Below the pieces are notes generated by a model. The model had not been told where the DNA came from and did no database searches. It worked only from the letters and a program-made list of their open reading frames with translations. A stretch of 64,000 nt of DNA from Nymphaea colorata (Eukaryota; Streptophyta; Magnoliopsida; Nymphaeales; Nymphaeaceae), in NCBI RefSeq assembly GCF_008831285.2, contig NC_045145.1, forward strand, positions 21,946,802-22,010,801, given 5' to 3'. Below are positions 1 to 12,534 of the stretch, in pieces (positions within the stretch are counted from its first letter, which is position 1; every line of letters starts with the position of its first letter). A program made the position numbers and the translations under genes.

Positions 1-2462
1 TTGACATGGGCCATGAAAGATACTTCATTACTTTCTTAGGGGAAAGAAGGATTTGCCAATTACCAAGCAAAAGCAAAAAATGCATGGAAATTAACGAGTA
101 TCTCTTATCATTTCGGATCAAATGGTTGAAGTTGCAGTCGGAACAGACTATCTTATAGCTTGCCTAAGAGCGGTAGGTAATAATGGCGTATAAGGAATTC
201 ATCTCAAAACCTTAGAAGTTTTGAGAGTGGAAACAGTAAATGAAGAAAGGGAAAACATATATCTCTTGGTTGCATGATTTTTGATAAAAATTGAAAAGGT
301 GAGATTGGGTGGTGCAGAAATCTTACGTATCAGAAAATCTTTGACTACTCAAGAACCGATAGGACCCGCGAATCCCCAAGACTTCCTTTCCCAGAGAAAC
401 AAAGGCGAAAGGATGGGACTCCTCGCCTCATCCTGGATGCCTTCTCTTTATCAACCCCCCCATTGATTAGGCCCTCGCCCTTGCAGCTTGCAGAAAATGA
501 GCAAACCCAGAAGGTACCTTTTGTAAAAAGTGAGATTTGAGACCTATTTGTGGCAATGAAAGGAAATCACGAAAGGATCTACTTTTTTGTAGTAGGCGGA
601 CGAGGTAGACGTAAAAAGGGAACCCCGCTGTGGTGCGCTCCATTTGGTTGTGCCGCCGAGTCGAGGTCTTGAGAGGACCGTCGGTATGAAAATAAGACAT
701 TGAATCCAAATCGGTCAGGCCCAGCTTTGGGTTAGGGATTCAATTAAATCAGAAAAATATATTCTAATATTTAGTTTTTTAAATCATTACAAATAACGCA
801 TAAAGTCAAGAAAGAAATTTTTAAAAAATATTTTAAAACTAATAAAAAAATGAGCAACCTAAGGCAGGAAACTGAATCTATTGTGCGACATAGTATAGGT
901 CTGCGAGTGATTTTGAGTTGCTCTCGGATCTCACATACACTCTTGACGCAAAGTGGGTGAGTGGTTAAAAGTTTCATGTTCGAGTAAGGAATTAAGCCTT
1001 TGTTTTCAAAGGGGTTGGTGCAATAGGTGAGATAGGGGCTAGTAGGCAGTCAGTTTTTGCTTCGAACATCAACTCTTTGTGCAGGAAAATGAGAATGAAA
1101 GAAAGTCATCGTCGAACAAGTTGAAGCGAACATCAACTCTTTGTGCAGAAAAATGAGAAGGAATGAAAGTCACCGACGAACAAGTTGAAGCACTTGGAGG
1201 GCTGAGTCATGAGCTACCAAAAACAAACTCATGTACCTTAAGAGAATGAGGGGTTGGATAGGGGTTTCTGCTTCTCTTTTTGGGTGGTAGAATGAAGTAG
1301 TCATCTTCTTTGTACCTCAATGATTGGCAAAATTTAATACATTCATAAACTAAGAGGTAGATGAAGGAGAGCAAAAATGAGAATGGAAATACTAAAGCAT
1401 TCTTCATGAGATTATTACTTGTGAAGAAATTTCTACATTGTGGAACTAAGTTTTTCTCCATTTGTGAGGAAATCATCCTTACCGAGCCACCGCATGTAAT
1501 CAACTTCAGCTGCATATAAAGGTAATGAATTTTGATTGATGAGCAAAGTGACTAAGTGAGTAGAGTAGATAAAGCTCTCCAAACCCTTTTTGAAGCATTT
1601 TGCCCAATCAAATCACATCCTTAAGATTTCTTCCCACAAGTGTTCCTGTAATTCAACCATGTAAAGACACGATCACATTTTTGTCAAGCTACAAAATCTA
1701 GATTCAGCTCTCCAGTCATATCTTGACTTTCCATTAACCCCTTCACCTGTGTTTTCCCACCCAAGAAACTTGTCATGCAATAATTTGTTGACAAACAATT
1801 ATTCAAGTCATAACTGTAGTATTTTTATGCAGGATTTTGTGAGGAAGAAGAAGATGGCACTGGTAATTAATTCCTGCTCTGCTCTGATACCATGAAAACA
1901 ATCCCAAGTAAACGTGGTTTGGTGTAAACTCACAACTATTAGCGTTATTATCTCATCGACCGATGGTAATAGTAATATTAAATTTACATCCATTATTTCC
2001 ATGTTTATCAACCTAATTTACAGTTGTGCCCATTCCTTCTTTATCTCTTCTGTCAATAGATTGAGAACATGATCTGCTTGCTTGCTGTAACCAATTGATT
2101 CTCATATTGATCTGTAGTTAATCTCGTTTATGGGGCGTTCGGTAGTTTGGAATCTTGATTCAAAAATGAAAATTGTAGAATCATAATTCCTCCTCAAACT
2201 GAAATGGAGTGTAAAATTTTAGGTTTTCCATAAACAAGATGCCCTGTTTGTTTAATAATTATAGTTTCTTAAAAAATGAGTATTTTGATTCTAAAATTTC
2301 ATGATTCTAGATATGTCAAACACTCTCTTAGTACTTCTGTTATGAGTGTGTTCCAAAGATTGGTAAAGATTATAGAGTGTTGTAACAAGAACCTGCTCTA
2401 ATTTTGAAGCAAATTCGTGAGATAGTAACAACCTATTTGCTCCAAACAGGCGATGTCGCTGG
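1..2462. other. Non-genic DNA
   Basis: No supported gene. Bases 1-720 are more GC-balanced, with short frames only, and change abruptly to AT-rich sequence near 730. The 64-bp duplication at 1063 is the only clear repeat. At about 2132-2330 a stretch starting GGGGCGTTCGGTAG and ending TCAAACACTCTC looks like a MITE, but I could not find a convincing target duplication. Confidence 0.5.
1063..1190. repeat. Two tandem copies of a 64-bp unit
   Basis: CGAACATCAACTCTTTGTGCAG starts at 1063 and again at 1127. Both units end CGAACAAGTTGAAG and differ at a few positions. No coding role is visible. Confidence 0.85.
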
Positions 2463-2782
2463 CGCTGGTCCATAACTAGCGAACGAACCTTGCAAGAGCT
2501 CTGAACTCAACCTGGTCGAGTCCAAGCGCTGGTCCATAACTAGCGAACGAACCTTGCAAGAGCTCTGAACTCAACCTGGTCGAGTCCAAGCGCCGGTCCA
2601 TAACTAGCGAACGAACCTTGCAAGAGCTCTGAACTCAACCTGGTCGAGTCCAAGCGCCGGTCCATAACTAGCGAACGAACCTTGCAAGAGCTCTGAACTC
2701 AACCTGGTCGAGTCCATGCGCTGGTCCATAACTAGCGAACGAACCTTGCAAGAGCTCTGGACTCAACCTGGGCGAGTCCAAG
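2463..2782. repeat. Minisatellite: five tandem 64-bp units
   Basis: Units begin at 2463, 2527, 2591, 2655 and 2719 with CGC(T/C)GGTCCATAACTAGCG and end near GGTCGAGTCCAAG. Copies are nearly identical, with only a few substitutions (for example the T/C at base 4 and one CAAG to CATG change). The array is unrelated to the other 64-bp duplication at 1063. Confidence 0.93.
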
Positions 2783-5067
2783 TCAAAATGGGCGTTCATG
2801 TCCAACCATGAAAGCTGAAGGATGAGAGACGAAGGAAAATCAAAAGGCAGACAAAGAAGGGATCGTGGAGATTTGGGTGTGGAAAGCAAAAGAGGAAAAA
2901 GACAAAGGAGCAAAGGTCCAAACCCGGTGGGACCCGCGAGATATGGGACGCCCAAAAAAAGGCGAAGCTGCGGATACCAAATCCCGACCTTCCCGATGAA
3001 TTGCCGATCTTCTTGTTTTCTTATCGCCACCTGTCCTCGGCTCCTCGGCGGAAAGCGGCCGAAACGCGGAAGATCTTCCGAGATCGCTCGCTGGCCCCAC
3101 CTGGGCCGGCCGGACTCCTCCTCTCGGCCGGGCCACGTGGACGGCCGGTAATTGGAACATCGTAACATCAAATCGACTCCTTGGCAAACTCTCAATGGCA
3201 GAGACACTATTTTTTAATTATTTTCAAAATGTTTAAATTTTTTTTATTAGTTTCAAATGTTCTTATGTTTATTTGTTGTAAAAATAAATATAATAATAAT
3301 GTATTTTCCCAAGGTAGGCCGTTTTAATTTCGATAATGTGAATTTTAGGTAATTTTTTAGGTGAGCGTCGAGAAAGCCTTTTTCATTCCCTTGCTTTTAG
3401 AGTTCTAAGCTGCCTCGATATTAGCAATAAAATGGTCAATATGTAACCTCAAATACAAAATTTTGAATTTAACGGCGTACCCTCATTTTCTCACAATGGT
3501 AGAATCTGATCTTTAATATAAGATTATCAAATACACCCTCTGAGTTTTTAGTTTGTTTATTTTATAATTCTATCAAATAATTTGCATTGGGTTACAACGC
3601 GGTCGCAAACAATCTGGACAACTGAAATTTTCAGAAAAAAAAAACAAAGAAAGAAAAGAAAATTCATGGAATGTGACTGTCGCAAGGACGGTGGACCCTG
3701 TGTTTGATCTTATCGATTTAGGGTCGAGATACATGGATCAGTACACAAAATCAGATCCGGGACCCACAGACAGTCAGCCAAGAAGTACCGGATCAAGAGA
3801 AATGGACCCACAGATCCCATCCGCTCCACTACATGAAACAGCGGTTGCCCAACCAAACTCACACCCACCAAAAGTCTGGCAACTGTGAACAATCCAAATC
3901 TGACCCCACCATCCGTACCCAGGATCCGGTTGCTTTGAATCTACCCAATCTTTCAAATTCTTCCTCGCGATTTTCTTTGATTTTCCTTCATACATTTTAA
4001 TGAATTTAATTGCCAAATCCGTGCAGATTCGGCTCGATCTGTAGCACTTTCTTGTATGAGAATGAAGCTTTGATGGACTTAGTTCCAACGAGTGATGCAG
4101 CCCAAACTCGGGGTTTCAAATGGATTTGAGACTCGTGGTGATATAAGATCAGTAAGATCTCAAATTCATGGATTTAAGATCGGACACTATCCCATCCAAC
4201 CTTCAATCAAGATTTTTTTACATGTAACGTAGATTAAAGAGCCACAATGCTAAAATCACCTGTTTATTTAAACTAAGGATCTTACAACGAACACTCTCTA
4301 ATGCAATCTCGGATTTGAGATATTAGGTACAGCTTCACAAAGCCTTATCCAATAAGTTTTGAACTTGCATAATTTCAAAAACCAACACTTTTCATCAACA
4401 TTCATAATAATCAACATTATGTGATCCGCCAAAGAAAGTGAAATTACTTGGTGAAGTTGAAAGTACGAAAGTGCAAAAGGGAAGCAAGCAGTGTCTGCTC
4501 AGTCCAGACACAAGCATATGCTTCACATGGGTTGTTCGGCAAGGATGAAGCCAACAATCATATGTTTTGATTTTCTATTAACCGGTTCATGTGGGCATTA
4601 GTTTTTATTTTTTATATTTTACAGGAGACAAATAATTTGAAAATTGGAAAACAAACCGGTACGAGCTTAAGCGTATCGTATCGGGTTGAAAAGCGATACC
4701 GCTCTCAAGCGTGTCATATAAAATGACTTTGAATCGAGACTCGAAACGCTGGCCGGGTCGAGCCGAGCCGAGCCGATGACACGCTTGCTTGGAGGAGAGG
4801 GCTGCCTCAACTCGGCGGTTAAATGAAAAGATCGCGGGGGATGGTGGCGGGAGGGGCGTCGCAGCCGTCGACTAGGATACGTCCCGTCAGCAATGAACAC
4901 AACGGGCTCGGCCTTTTAAGAGCTTTCCCGGTCAAAGCCCTCTTCTTCCTTTCCCTCTCGATCCTCCTTCTCGAATCTCTCCGGAGAGCGACGCTCCTCT
5001 CAAAAAGTCGATCTCGCCCTTCGCCTTCTCCCTTCATCCCCGAACCGCCCCCTCGCTCTCTCTTCTG
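2783..5067. other. Upstream region of the response regulator gene
   Basis: A GC-rich patch (about 2900-3160) includes a G-box core at 3133-3138 and is open on both strands, but shows no family similarity I recognise. The rest is AT-rich. A 12-base perfect inverted repeat (CAAGCGTGTCAT, 4706-4717; ATGACACGCTTG, 4776-4787) lies about 430 bases upstream of the ATG. Confidence 0.5.
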
Positions 5068-5075
5068 TATAAATA
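5068..5075 (+). promoter_or_regulatory. TATA box of the response regulator gene
   Basis: A canonical TATAAATA lies 148 bases upstream of the ATG at 5216. A transcription start near 5100 would give a leader of roughly 115 bases. The surrounding 4920-5160 is strongly pyrimidine-rich (many CT, CTC and TTC runs), common in plant core promoters and leaders. Confidence 0.7.
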
Positions 5076-5215
5076 TCGTCTCCCTCTCCCGCCTTCGCCC
5101 CCTGGTGCGCTCCCTCATGCTGCTTCTCCGTCGCCCTCCTCTCTCTGGTTCTTCTCGCTTTGGTTCCTGACGGGAGTCTGACTTCGTCTATCATCTGAGT
5201 CCGAGAAGCGCATTC

Positions 5216-7310
5216 ATGGCCTGCGATGTGCCTCACGTCCTCGCCGTCGACGACAGCCTAGTCGACCGGAAAGTTATCGAGCGCCTCCTCAAGAATTCCG
5301 CTTGCAGAGGTCCTTTCTCTCTCTCTCTCACACACACACACTATCTCCATGTCTCTGTTATGATATTCCTTTCCTTCTCCTCGCTTCGTACTTTTGGACT
5401 TGTCATTCTCTCAGTGTGCTGAATTTCTCTCTGCTTCTCTTGCTTGGTGACTCTTTCTTTCTGTTTCGGTGTCTGATTTACCTTTTCTTAATTCGGATTG
5501 CAGTGACTACAGTGGAGAGCGGGAGGCGGGCGCTTCAGTTCCTCGGCATCGACGGCGACCAGCAGCCGGTGGGTGAGCCGATGAGCAAATCCGCCGTTTA
5601 TTTCCCTTTTGTTTGCAGGATTTTGGATCCGAGTCCTGTTCTCACGATTTCTCGCTTTGTCTCGGTTTTTTTATTTGGAAATTTCAGAGCTTGAAGGTTA
5701 ATATGATAATCACGGATTACTGCATGCCCGGAATGACCGGGTTCGAGCTGCTTAAGAAAATCAAGGTGTGCTTTTTCTTCCTCATTTCTTCTATTCCTTT
5801 TCCCTGAGTTGCCCTGCGTGAGTCTGTAGACCACAGCAATCGTTCATAATGGTTTAAACTTTGAAGCATATGAGAAAGCAATGGCTTTTTAAATTAGCGC
5901 CGGTAGAAATTCACCGCGATCATGAAATTTCCGCGGGTTTTCCAGTTATCGAAGCTTTTAGCTCTTTGTGAAATTTATGCATGCCGTTATTCTCCAGCGT
6001 TGGTTCCTTGCCTGGAGAAATTCAGTGAATCCGAGTCCGATACCATGACTCCGACCCTGCGTCTTTTGCTGGAACACCTGACCAATCTCTCTGTTTTTTC
6101 GGATAAGTAGGCGATAACTTTTCTGTGAAGGGACTAATTGTGTCTCTTTTGCGCTTTGTTTTCTGGAGCAGCAATCGTCGGCGTTGAGGGAAATCCCCGT
6201 GGTGGTCATGTCGTCGGAGAAAATCGTCGCTCGTATCGACCGGTGAGCCCCTACTTCTCTGATTTCTTTTAAGGCTGTTAATGACCAAAATCGCCCCTCT
6301 GCTGTCAGATGACGAACGTTTCAGTGAATTATGTGTTTTCTTTTGGAGACTATCGTCACATTGTATAAAAAGAACAACGAACGCCCGACGTCTTCAACCT
6401 CTGTTCCGGTTTCTTCCTTTCTGCGGAAGGCGCCGGTGCTCCCTTTAATGGCGAAACTGTCCCTTAAGATGCTCCCTCCCTTCCGGGATGAGTTCTGGTG
6501 GTACTTTCATCTTCCCATTGGGGACAGGGACCTCTCGAATGGGCGGCGGCCGTCCGTTTTATGGAATGGCTGGACAACGGGATTCATAATCTTTCGACTT
6601 TGGAGATTATTCATTTCGGGTTCCGGACCCGGGATTCTCGCTTGTAACTTGGCGGTTGGTCTGCCCCGTCTTGCGTCGCGGTACGGAACATTGAGCCTCG
6701 ATTATCGATCCGTTCAGGGTCTTTCAGGTCGAAACTTCACAGTGTCAGGAGCAATTGGCCTGTCCAGAATCGAGAACTGTCCGGCGGATCTTTTCCGGCC
6801 GCATCTCGTCAACCATCCTTTCAAAAAACTCACAAAGACTTTGAAAAATTATAAGTACGTAAGTTTTTGGTGTATTTAAATACTGGTCATTTCTGGTTCA
6901 GATTTGCACAAAAACGGTGGAAAGGGTAAACGGCCTTTTTCGCTTGTCAGTTTCTAGTTTGTATTTGTTGAGTCTGCTTCTGAGCATGTGGTGAATGTGT
7001 GAGCAGGTGCTTGGAGGAAGGGGCGGAGGACTTCATAGTGAAGCCGTTGAAGCCCTCTGATTTGAAGAGGTTGAAGGATTATCTGGTTGGGAAGAAGGTG
7101 GTGGAGCAAGTAGAAGAGGGGCATCAAGCGCAGTCCCGCAAGAGGAAGCTGCCCTCCTCCCCATTATCACCATCACCATCGTCCTCATCCTTACTGCCAT
7201 GCAATGACCTTGACGTCATTCCCCCTGCATCACCCTCTTCGTCGCAGCCTCCACAGAAGCTGGCCAGACTAGACTCTCAGTCCGTAACTGTTGACTCCTT
7301 ACTGGCGTAG
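5216..7310 (+). CDS. Type-A two-component response regulator (cytokinin signalling)
   Basis: Five exons read by hand: 5216-5309, 5504-5568, 5688-5765, 6172-6242 and 7007-7310, giving about 203 residues. All joins keep frame and use GT/AG. The product is almost entirely a receiver domain. It shows the acidic pair in HVLAVDDS (D12, D13), the phospho-acceptor Asp in [13 protein letters not shown] (D63), the conserved Ser in VVVMSSE (S93) and the Lys in DFIVKPL (K115). A short Ser/Pro-rich tail of about 75 residues follows, and there is no Myb-like GARP DNA-binding domain. In plants this architecture defines type-A regulators, which accept phosphate from His-phosphotransfer proteins and damp cytokinin signalling. 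The end of exon 2 is the least certain boundary: a better-looking donor 4 bases downstream would break the frame. A basic cluster (SRKRK) after the receiver could be a nuclear signal. I cannot assign an orthologue number. Confidence 0.93.
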
Positions 7311-8537
7311 AAAGAGAGAGGTACAGGGAGAGCCGTGAGCACTTCTCCCCCCTCTCTCTCTGTTTTAATTTTGTGATGGCAATTTGAAGATATGTACAAG
7401 AATCATGTAAAAAGAAAAATTAAGATCTGTTCATACGGAATGAATCAGAAAAGTCTTCTTTTCTGGATACGTTTGCATTGATTTTTTTTTTCCCTCCTCC
7501 TCGTTGTGGCGGTCACATGTGGAATGCGTATGCTATTGGAGGCTAAATGGTCCCTATATTGACGCATTAATTCATCTCTCTCTCTCTAGTCTCTCTACCC
7601 CGGCATGTGACGACATGTGGCGTGTGAGGACAAATCGGATCAAGTTGAGAAGAAATAATGAGCCAACAAAAAGAGTGGTGGCAGGTGCACATATAAAGAT
7701 GCTGTTTACCCGGGGGATCTTGAGAATGGCGAAACGTCCGCAGCACGAGAAAGCAGGATGCAAATAAATAACAGCGGGGAAGAAGAGATGAAAAGAGAGA
7801 GCGAACATGTGAAAAGGGGAGGGAGAATACGGCAACAATTTATTTTTGTTTTTATTTTCATACAGATGTTTTATAATTAATTAAATATTTATATATGATG
7901 TGCCTTATAAAAAAACAGAATTTTTATAATTGTGTCCCTTTAGGTAAACATTTTTGGCTCGGCAGCTTTGTCGATTTCGAACAATAAAACTTTTCGAGCC
8001 ATTGGTGAACCTCCATGTGTTATGTTGCTCACACCAATTGTGTTCTTGATGACATTTGGTAATAGTGTGTCGATGAATTCACTTCAAAATTTGAGATAAA
8101 TTCATGAAATACTAAAACTAATTTAAACTAATAAAGAATATCAATTTTTGACTATTAAAAATTTGCATTAGCCATACCAATGAAATATTCCACGTATCAA
8201 AACATTAATGACTGTGGTAAATGGCATTAATTTACTTGAATACTGCACGGTTGTACTTAGAACAACATGTACGCAGAATACATAAAAAAATAACATAGCT
8301 TCAAATTGAGAGTTTCCTCTTGTAAATTTTGAATGTTTGGGCATCGACATCACGTCATATCTTGAGAGAATATATAGTTCAAAAATGGGTCGCGCATATC
8401 CATGCATATGCTTAATGTGCTTAAGGATAGACAGGATATCGGCTTGTGAGATAAGCATATATCTATAGAACTTTGAAGAAAAAGGAATTGTGCCACCAAA
8501 TTTCAATAATGTCAAACTGAAAGCATCAGTGGGCACC

Positions 8538-8563
8538 ATATATATATATATATATATATATAT
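8538..8563. repeat. Short (TA)n tract
   Basis: About 26 bases of TA alternation in AT-rich intergenic DNA. Confidence 0.9.
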
Positions 8564-10706
8564 CTGATGATTGAGGTGACACCATTGGAGGGCGCAAGTA
8601 TTTCGGAGATTCTTTTATTTTCTTTTCAATGCATGTTTGATATACTCTGGAAGATTTTACAGATCCGATAGTAATGTTATTGTAATTATGTGGTTCATGT
8701 TCAGTAGATTCGATCGACTTACTAGAAAAGACACATCCGGTGGTGGCGTTTCCAGGTTATACATGCACTATAGAGAGGACACGTCCAGTTTTTAGAACTT
8801 TAGAGGGAACCGGATTTTTCTTTTTCCAGATATTACGGAGACAATTTTGAGAGATCCTGATTTTAAAAACTCTAAAACTTCCGGATATTTCTTTGCCCGA
8901 ATCATTCTAAAGCATCTTGGGGCCTCAACTTTTGTTAAAGCAGAGTTTGTAAGAGAAGAGAATCTCTTCCGTAAGCAAACAACATAAAAGAGTCTCACAT
9001 TTAGCAAGTGCTCCCGTGGAAGATGGCCCAACCACCAACGTTGGATTCTTTAAGATGGCTCTTTAAGATGACATGTGGAACAAGTTGGCAGCTTAGAAAA
9101 CCTAAACCCAAATTCTTGGATTTAGATTGATTAGTTGAAAGGAAGCCATTTGCGTGAATGATTTAGTTCACAAACTAATAAGTTTGTTTCGACCTTCCTC
9201 TCATATTTCTCACCTCATCAATCTCTGAATTTATTTTTCCATTTAAAATGCAGGGAAAAAAATAATTTTTTCACTATAGAAACCATGAGATGTCTTTGGA
9301 CCTTTAATTTGAGGTTTTAGCTGCATACGAAGGATTTCAAATCCTCATTTTCATATGGTGGTGAAATCTAATCTTTGTTTAGGATTTTTTTTAATGTACT
9401 TTTTTCACTACTTAAAAAAAAAAAAATCCTTAAGAAGTGTCTCCCCTTTTCACCAACCAAAGGTAGTCTGGTGTACAAGAATCTGCATTAGGATAGTGCA
9501 CATAACAAGCTTTCATTGGGATAAATCCAATGATTTTTTATCTTGGGTTTCTTGAACCTTGGGATAAATCTAATGATTTTTTTTTTATCTAGGGTTTCTT
9601 GATTCAATCCATTTGTGAAGATGTGGGGAGCCCTCATGGGTTTGGAAAAGATGGTATGACGAGATGCGTGTTTTATCATATTCTTGTTTGATAAATTACC
9701 CTCTAATCAACTAAGGGAAGCAAATCATGCCTTTGTGTCATAAACTTACATCAAAACCTCAATTATTGTGGTTCAATGGGGTCTTAAACTTGCAAGAGTA
9801 CTTGAAGATATAAACAAAAACGTAAAAGCAACCAAGATTTGCAAGATTCTGAAGATTTCGTTTGATTTTTTTTTTCTCCTGGATTTGTTGTGACATCTTC
9901 CTCGTGCTTGCGGTTGTGTCGGATACCAAAAAAAATGAGAAAGTCAGTCCAGGTGGTGAGAAAAGATAGTAAGTGGGAATTGGATCAACTTTCCCATAAA
10001 AAATGGACATGCACGTCGTTTGTCAACTAGCAACTGCTTTTTCTCTCTTAGCTCATACTTTGTTAAGTATATCCTCTTGAACTTAGTTTATAAACACTTA
10101 CAAAAGGTTGGTAGTTGAGCTCCTTTTTTCAAAAACCTGGAAGGGAAGAGTACTTCATCGGAAAGGCTATCAAATGTCAAAGTTTATGGCTCTTTGCTTC
10201 TTGATCATTGCGGGGCCTTTGCTCGAAAAGAAATGCACTCACTGGTATTAATCTTGTAATTGTTTAGGTAGAAGAAAAGATTGAATACTGGGAACAAGTA
10301 TTCCTTCCTCGTATCTAGGAAACAGAACCTTGTGTTCATTGATGGAGTTGTTTGGCAACAGTGACAATATGTGGGTGTCCAGTGAATCTACCTCAAAAAT
10401 TAGAGCATATTTATGTGACACTAGAACTAGTGCCACACACGAGCATACTCTGATCTTTAGAGCAAATTCATAAGACACCCACGAGGCATCTACCAAACTA
10501 CATCCATCAATCTCATCATGTTTGTAGCGGTTCGACTCACCACATGGCTGTGTTTTTAAAGGGAGAGAGTATTATGTCGAGCAGTTGATTTCTTCTAATA
10601 TGTGTGTGTGTAAGAGAGTGAAAGATAGAGAGAGAGAAACACGATAAAATGGAAGATTTATTGTCAAAATGGATTGCTAAACATCACCAATTTATAAAAA
10701 AAATAC

Positions 10707-10946
10707 CGAAACAAAGAAAAATACATGCATAAGAAAAACAAAAGAACAAGAGAAGTAGTCTGAGCTACAAATAGGCTGGTATGGGCAATACTTGCCCAAG
10801 CCAGCCTCACAAATTTCTATTATTTTCGAAACAAAGAAAAACAAATGCATAAGAAGATCCGAAGAACAAGAGCAGTCTTACAATATGGCCAATACTTGCC
10901 TCCGCCAGCCTCACAAATTTCCAGTATTTTTGTGTAGGTGCCTCTT
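10707..10946. repeat. 120-bp tandem duplication
   Basis: CGAAACAAAGAAAAA(T/C)A(C/A)ATGC starts at 10707 and 10827. Both copies continue through CAATACTTGCC and CCAGCCTCACAAATTTC before TATTTT. There are small internal indels and no protein-coding signal. Confidence 0.75.
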
Positions 10947-11835
10947 ACTTTTTACTTATTTGTATCTATTAGTACCCCTTAAAATAATATAAAATTTTTG
11001 AAAAGAATCACAACAGTGCTTCTCAGCCCAAAATTTCTAGTGGGAGAGAGAGCAGGGCGAGAAAAGTCGGCAGTGGGATTGAGGTGACAACCAAGATGCT
11101 GATGCACGTCACACCTGATCTAACGGTGGATATTTGTGAGACAGTGGCCAAGCCAAGTAAACTTTTTGACAATAAACAAAGTACATGAACCATATGTAAG
11201 ATCTAAGAATCCGAGTTATTTAAAAAGTTTAGTATTAATATCAACAGTAGATAACCAAACATTTGAATGCAAATTGGTATTTGGCCGCTTCTCAAGAGCC
11301 ACATATGTTTACTCCCCGTGCACATAAATCAAATTAAAGACCCACTAGAAGCAAGATTCCCCAGTCAAAACGGGGCACTTCTTAACAAGCAAGAAAAAGA
11401 CAACTACAACCGAGACTCTGTGCATTAAATAAATCAACTTTCGCATGGGTTTTGAGTCACCAAACAACATCCAATGTTAAAGTTGGCATGTCCTCGTACT
11501 ATTGTAAGTGCAACAAGAGCAGCCATGTAGCCAATTATCATGCTCACCATGACACTGAGGTTGGCCAGCTTCCTTTCTCAGAAATTTCAACCACTTTCCT
11601 TCGCAATGAATCAATTAAGCATCATGATGCTTCCAATATTGTCCAAACAATACAAGTGTCTTATAAGATATTGAGGGCACATGACTCCTACCGCATCTTT
11701 CCCTATCTCTACTTAATCATAGGTCCTTGTTCAATGCAGTGACCAAAAAGAAGTAAGAGAAGAGGGCCCTATGAGACCAACTTTCTTTTGTCCTTTCTTC
11801 TATTGTTATTGTGGTTACCTGTGAGCCTTGTGCAT

Positions 11836-12193
11836 GTAGGGCTGCAAAACAAGCCGAGCAAACTCGGGCTCGACTCGAACTCGCTCGAAAAAACTCGGCT
11901 CATGCTCGACTCGCAAACCGGTACTCTAAATAAGATTGTCAAAACTGGCTTCACAAGTTATGTGAGTTACATGAGTTAATGTACACGAGTTAACACTAAA
12001 CGAGTTAATGACTAAACGAGTTAAATGGGTTAAACGAGTAGAGTTCGAGCTCGATTTTGTGTAGTCAAGTCGAGCTCGACCTTGCTACAAGGAGCTCGAA
12101 TCGAGTTCAAGCCAAACTCGAGTTCAAGTTTTTTGAGCCGAGTCGAGTTCAAGCTGGCCAAGCTCGGGCTCGACTCAGCTTGTGTACAGCCCT
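11836..12193. mobile_element. hAT-like MITE (CTCGAG-rich)
   Basis: About 358 bp. Terminal inverted repeats start TAGGGCTGCAAAACAAGCCGAG and end with the complement of AGGGCTGTACACAAGCTGAG. The flanks are TTGTGCAT (11828-11835) and TTGTGCTT (12194-12201), an 8-bp target duplication with one mismatch. The interior is rich in ACTCG/CGAGT words and has no coding capacity. An 8-bp duplication and this end sequence fit non-autonomous hAT elements. Confidence 0.8.
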
Positions 12194-12201
12194 TTGTGCT
12201 T

Positions 12202-12481
12202 GGTTGTCTCAAGGGTCTTTAGCATAGCATAGCTGGTTGGACCAGTAACCAATAGAAGATCAATTTCCTGATTCGATTCTTGCGGGCGTCATAACTTGAT
12301 GCAACCCTAAAACCTAGGGCCTTACCACGCTTTCATTGGTAAGCATCGTTCTTCGGAACTTCCTCTTCTCTTAGCCAAGCACAAACCCTAGCCAAGATAA
12401 CTCAAAGAAGAAAAAAATAAACTTTGTCCCTAAATGTTGTTATGCATTCACATTTGATCGGGTTTTTTTTTTTCTCTATCC

Positions 12482-12534
<53 letters not shown>

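Larger units (their letters stand above)
7311..11835. other. 3' flank of the response regulator and gene-free DNA
   Basis: The first 150 bases or so should be 3' UTR. The rest is AT-rich with short frames only. It contains the (TA)n tract at 8538, the 120-bp duplication at 10707, and scattered words of a dispersed repeat (AGATTCATGAAACAC-like) near 8100 and 10250-10500. Confidence 0.5.

Noticed and set aside
2132-2330. MITE-like segment from GGGGCGTTCGG to CAAACACTCTC
   Set aside because: The ends are only loosely complementary and no target duplication was found, so it was not listed as an element.
2668-3207. Long overlapping open frames on both strands
   Set aside because: They arise from the 64-bp minisatellite and GC-rich DNA; no start context, splice structure or known domain.
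5620-5687. Alternative upstream acceptor for exon 3 of the response regulator
   Set aside because: The frame is open back to 5620, but the added residues would insert a long hydrophobic loop into the receiver core; the acceptor at 5687 gives the normal family spacing.
6331-6879. Open frame of 182 codons
   Set aside because: It lies inside intron 4 of the response regulator, and flanking exons splice across it in frame.
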